A DNA stretch of 64,000 nt from NCBI GenBank assembly GCA_021845925.1, contig JAJZUW010000002.1, positions 181,128-245,127 of the forward strand, read 5' to 3'. A program made the translations under genes and the position numbers. Under the pieces are notes generated by a model. That model searched no databases, had not been told where the DNA came from, and was given only the letters and a program-made list of their open reading frames with translations. How positions within the stretch are numbered: the first letter of the stretch is position 1; every line of letters begins with the position of its first letter. Source of the DNA: Pseudomonadota bacterium (GTDB taxonomy: Bacteria > Pseudomonadota > Gammaproteobacteria > Burkholderiales > Sulfuriferulaceae). Below are positions 61,796-64,000 of this stretch, one piece after another.

Positions 61796-63231
61796 TGGCT
61801 GCCCCCTCCCAGTGCCAGCATCAGGCGTGCCCAGCTGTCCAGGCGCCGGGCATTGTATTCGTCCAGGGCCGTTTGTGCAGCCAGCTCCTTGTCGCGTGCG
61901 GCCAGCACCAGACGTTCGTCACTGAGTCCGGCTCGCCAGGCTTCCGTTGCCAGTGCCAGGGTATGACGTGCATTCTGCACCGCGGATTCTGCCTGTTCCT
62001 GTTGCCGGGTTGCCGAACGGAAAGCGACCAGCTGGTCTGCGACATCGCGCAGGGCTTGCACTACGGTTTCATTGTACTGGTCCACCGCCAGATCCCGTGT
62101 GGATGTGGCGACCGACAGCCCGGCACGGCGTCTGCCGCTGTCAAACAGAGGAAGCGAGATGGCCGGTCCGGCACCCGTCATCAACGCAGCCTGGCTCAGC
62201 CACTGCGCAAATCCGATGGCCTGGAAGCCTGCCATGGCATTCAGGTTCACATCCGGATAGAATGCGGCTCTCGCGGCATGAATGCGTTGCATGCCAGCTT
62301 CCACGCGTAGCCTCTGGGCGCTGATGTCGGGACGGCGGCCCAGAAGATGCGCTGGCAGATGGTCTGGCAGACCAATCGGTGCGTTGAGCACGGGTTGTGG
62401 CCGTTGCAGATGATCCATAGCGCCGGGGCCGGTTCCGGCAAGCGCAGCCAGTTCGTTTTTGAGGTGGGCAATCGCTTCGTCAGCAGCGGAGAGCTCTGCC
62501 CTGGCAAGCGGCAGCGGATCTTCAGCCGAGCTGATGGCAAGCTGCGTCGCGAGTCCTGCCTGTTCGCCCTGTCGTTCAATGACCAGCTTTTCCTGCAGAT
62601 CGTCGAGACGGGCACGAGCAACATCCCGCCTGGCGTAGGCCAGTGCCAGCCTGAAATAACTGCGGACGATCGCGGTTTCCAGTTCGATGCGCACTTCTTC
62701 TGCATCGATCGAGGCTGCACTGGCTTCATCCAGCGCAGCCTGCCAGTTGGCTTTCTGACGCCCCCACAAATCAAGATCCCAGGACAGCGACGCGGCAACG
62801 CTGTTGTTCCAGTAGGTATTGCCGGCCCAGGGCGGTGGAATGAACTGCAGGTCAGTGAAGCGATCGCGACTGGCAGAAGCGTCAATACCCAGTTGCGGGC
62901 CAAGCCCGGCGTGTTGCCCCTGTGCAATGGCCTGCGCGAGAGCAATCCGGTCGCGGGCAGTTTGCAGGCGAGGGCTGCCAGCAACCGCCTGAGCGACCAG
63001 CCGGTCCAGTTGTACGTCATGGCAGGCAGTCCACCACTGCTGGTTTGGCCATGCCACGAGGTCGGCTGTCTGAATGGCATTGCCAGCCGAGAGTCGAGCC
63101 GGATCAAGAGGGCGTGACTGCGTGCCGATGCCGTTCATGTCCGCGCAACCAGACAGCAACAGCATGGCCTGCCATATAATTAATTGCCTGATAGTAAGTT
63201 TCCTTACAATATGGATGAAAAAAGAAATCAC
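61792..63231 (-). CDS. NodT-type outer-membrane efflux lipoprotein
   Basis: 479-residue TolC-like channel. The lipobox LLSGC near residue 29 predicts a lipoprotein. Two long helical repeats contain LSWDLDLWGRQKANWQAALD, RPDISAQRLRVEAGMQRI and ISLPLFDSGRRRAGL. GTG 63231 overlaps the marR stop (GTGA). A palindrome GTAAG-TTTC-CTTAC at 63194-63207 lies in its first codons and may be a second regulator site. An alternative start inside is not excluded. Confidence 0.9.
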   Translation of the reverse strand: MISFFIHIVRKLTIRQLIIWQAMLLLSGCADMNGIGTQSRPLDPARLSAGNAIQTADLVAWPNQQWWTACHDVQLDRLVAQAVAGSPRLQTARDRIALAQAIAQGQHAGLGPQLGIDASASRDRFTDLQFIPPPWAGNTYWNNSVAASLSWDLDLWGRQKANWQAALDEASAASIDAEEVRIELETAIVRSYFRLALAYARRDVARARLDDLQEKLVIERQGEQAGLATQLAISSAEDPLPLARAELSAADEAIAHLKNELAALAGTGPGAMDHLQRPQPVLNAPIGLPDHLPAHLLGRRPDISAQRLRVEAGMQRIHAARAAFYPDVNLNAMAGFQAIGFAQWLSQAALMTGAGPAISLPLFDSGRRRAGLSVATSTRDLAVDQYNETVVQALRDVADQLVAFRSATRQQEQAESAVQNARHTLALATEAWRAGLSDERLVLAARDKELAAQTALDEYNARRLDSWARLMLALGGGSQ

Positions 63232-63731
63232 TGCATGGCCTCCAGATTGGCAACCAGCCTTTTCATCAGGGACAACAGGTCATGCCGCTCATCGAGGCTG
63301 AGTGCGGACATCAGGCCGGCAATCTTGCGATTGTAGTCCGGAATGATTTCATCCAGTTTCTGCAGGCCGGCGGCGGTGAGCCTGATCTGGTATTTGCGCC
63401 GGTCATCCGCCGATGGCAACCGTTGGACAAATCCTTCCCGTTCCAGACTGTCAATGAACCCGGTGATACTCGCTTTGGTGACACCCGCTTTTTCGGCCAG
63501 GTCTGTTGGTGATGAGGACAGGTTGTCCTGGCGCAGCAGAAGCACCAGAATCCACCAGCGCCCCTGAAGCAGACCGTAGCGGGCCAGTAACCGGTCCAGT
63601 GCCTGCGAAATATCTGCGGATGCACGCAACAGACTGACGAAATCCGAAATGGCCTGGATATCCGTGTCGGGATAACGGGCAGCGAATTTTTCGAGGCTTT
63701 TGGGCGTGGGCAATTCTTTCAGCAGAAGCAT
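63228..63731 (-). CDS. MarR-family regulator of the efflux operon
   Basis: 167-residue winged-helix repressor. The wHTH reads LAEKAGVTKASITGFIDSLE and the wing is LPSADDRRKYQIRLTAAG. ATG 63731 is preferred with GGGA upstream; ATG 63743 lacks one. It is the first gene of the efflux operon and probably represses it until an aromatic ligand binds. Confidence 0.92.
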   Translation of the reverse strand: MLLLKELPTPKSLEKFAARYPDTDIQAISDFVSLLRASADISQALDRLLARYGLLQGRWWILVLLLRQDNLSSSPTDLAEKAGVTKASITGFIDSLEREGFVQRLPSADDRRKYQIRLTAAGLQKLDEIIPDYNRKIAGLMSALSLDERHDLLSLMKRLVANLEAMQ

Positions 63732-63745
63732 GATAAATCCCATAT

Positions 63746-63761
63746 TGTTTGATACAAAACA
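63746..63761. promoter_or_regulatory. Candidate MarR operator
   Basis: TGTTT-GATACA-AAACA is a near-perfect palindrome 15 bp before the marR start, at the expected position for autoregulation. Inference only. Confidence 0.45.
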
Positions 63762-63806
63762 TTATGGTTCCTAACTAGATGGATGTCAAGGTGGGGTGCC
63801 GGATTT

Positions 63807-64000
63807 GTGGATTCCGCGACTTCGCGCGGAATGACGGAGATGTGACGAGCGTGGATTCCGCGATTGCGTGCGGAATGACGGAGATGTGACGAGCGTGGAT
63901 TCCGCGATTGCGTGCGGAATGACGGAGATGTGACGAGCGTGGATTCCGCGATTGCGTGCGGAATGACGGAGATGTGACGAGCGTGGATTCCGCGATTGCG
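63807..64000. repeat. 44-bp tandem repeat, at least four and a half copies
   Basis: Units begin GTGGATTCCGCG and end GATGTGACGAGC, at 63807, 63851, 63895, 63939 and 63983 (partial, cut by the window edge). Copies 2 to 4 are identical; copy 1 differs at a few bases in the middle (ACTTCGCG). Each unit holds ATTCCGC / GCGGAAT around an 8-base loop, so it can form a hairpin. Confidence 0.95.

Overview
The window looks like part of a betaproteobacterial chromosome of moderately high GC. The inference rests on the algH-ruvX-pyrR-pyrB-pyrC' cluster, the birA-coaX-SPOR-mutM run, a membrane-anchored c5-type cytochrome with an Ala/Pro tail, coq7 followed by a DUF2322-like gene, and an amide-utilisation (fmd) operon of the kind known from Methylophilus. 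No rRNA or other species marker is present, so a genus cannot be named.

Positions 1-18,300 are accessory metabolism and signalling. A nickel/cobalt permease is followed by a complete short-chain amide/urea system: LuxR-type response regulator, porin FmdC, binding protein FmdD, two permeases (FmdE, FmdF), two ATPases (UrtD/UrtE-like), formamidase FmdA and zinc-ribbon FmdB. It ends in an unusual 1142-residue protein that joins an NCS1 (nucleobase/hydantoin-type) transporter, a Cys-rich segment, a histidine kinase and a receiver domain. The response regulator at one end and the transporter-kinase at the other probably sense the substrate and switch the operon on. On the opposite strand, a TusA-like gene, a DsrE-like gene and a GAF-PAS-GGDEF-EAL gene form one tight unit. 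An exported YVTN beta-propeller gene follows.

Positions 18,498-35,168 are a 16.6-kb genomic island inserted in a tRNA-Arg(CCG) gene. A 45-bp direct repeat, the 3' part of that tRNA from the anticodon loop to CCA, marks both ends. A tyrosine recombinase lies just inside the left end, and candidate recombinase arm sites occur inside both ends. The cargo is a complete type I-E CRISPR-Cas system (cas3, cas8e, cse2, cas7e, cas5e, cas6e, cas1, cas2 and an array of 27 repeats), with a DUF1016 (PDDEXK) nuclease gene between cas6e and cas1. It also carries a DUF4160/DUF2442 pair, two unrecognised genes, an IS5-family remnant fused in frame to cas3, and about 1.7 kb without a convincing protein gene. 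That stretch is rich in perfect hairpins, ends in a strong terminator and has a repeated promoter-like module; it may encode a large structured RNA.

Positions 35,200-52,800 are mostly housekeeping genes: cytochrome c5, alr, dnaB, a rhodanese, algH-ruvX-pyrR-pyrB-pyrC' (the last a pseudo-dihydroorotase lacking metal ligands), a dynamin-like GTPase, mutM, a SPOR protein, coaX, birA, a cNMP-binding protein, a YcgR-like PilZ protein, dacB, coq7 and tRNA-Ala(CGC).

Positions 52,800-64,000 hold stress and efflux genes: a TetR regulator followed in frame by a Cys-rich small ORF, a DsrE-like protein, arsR-arsC-acr3, ahpC and ahpF, and a MarR-controlled FUSC/AaeB-type efflux operon. The window ends in a 44-bp tandem repeat that runs off the edge.
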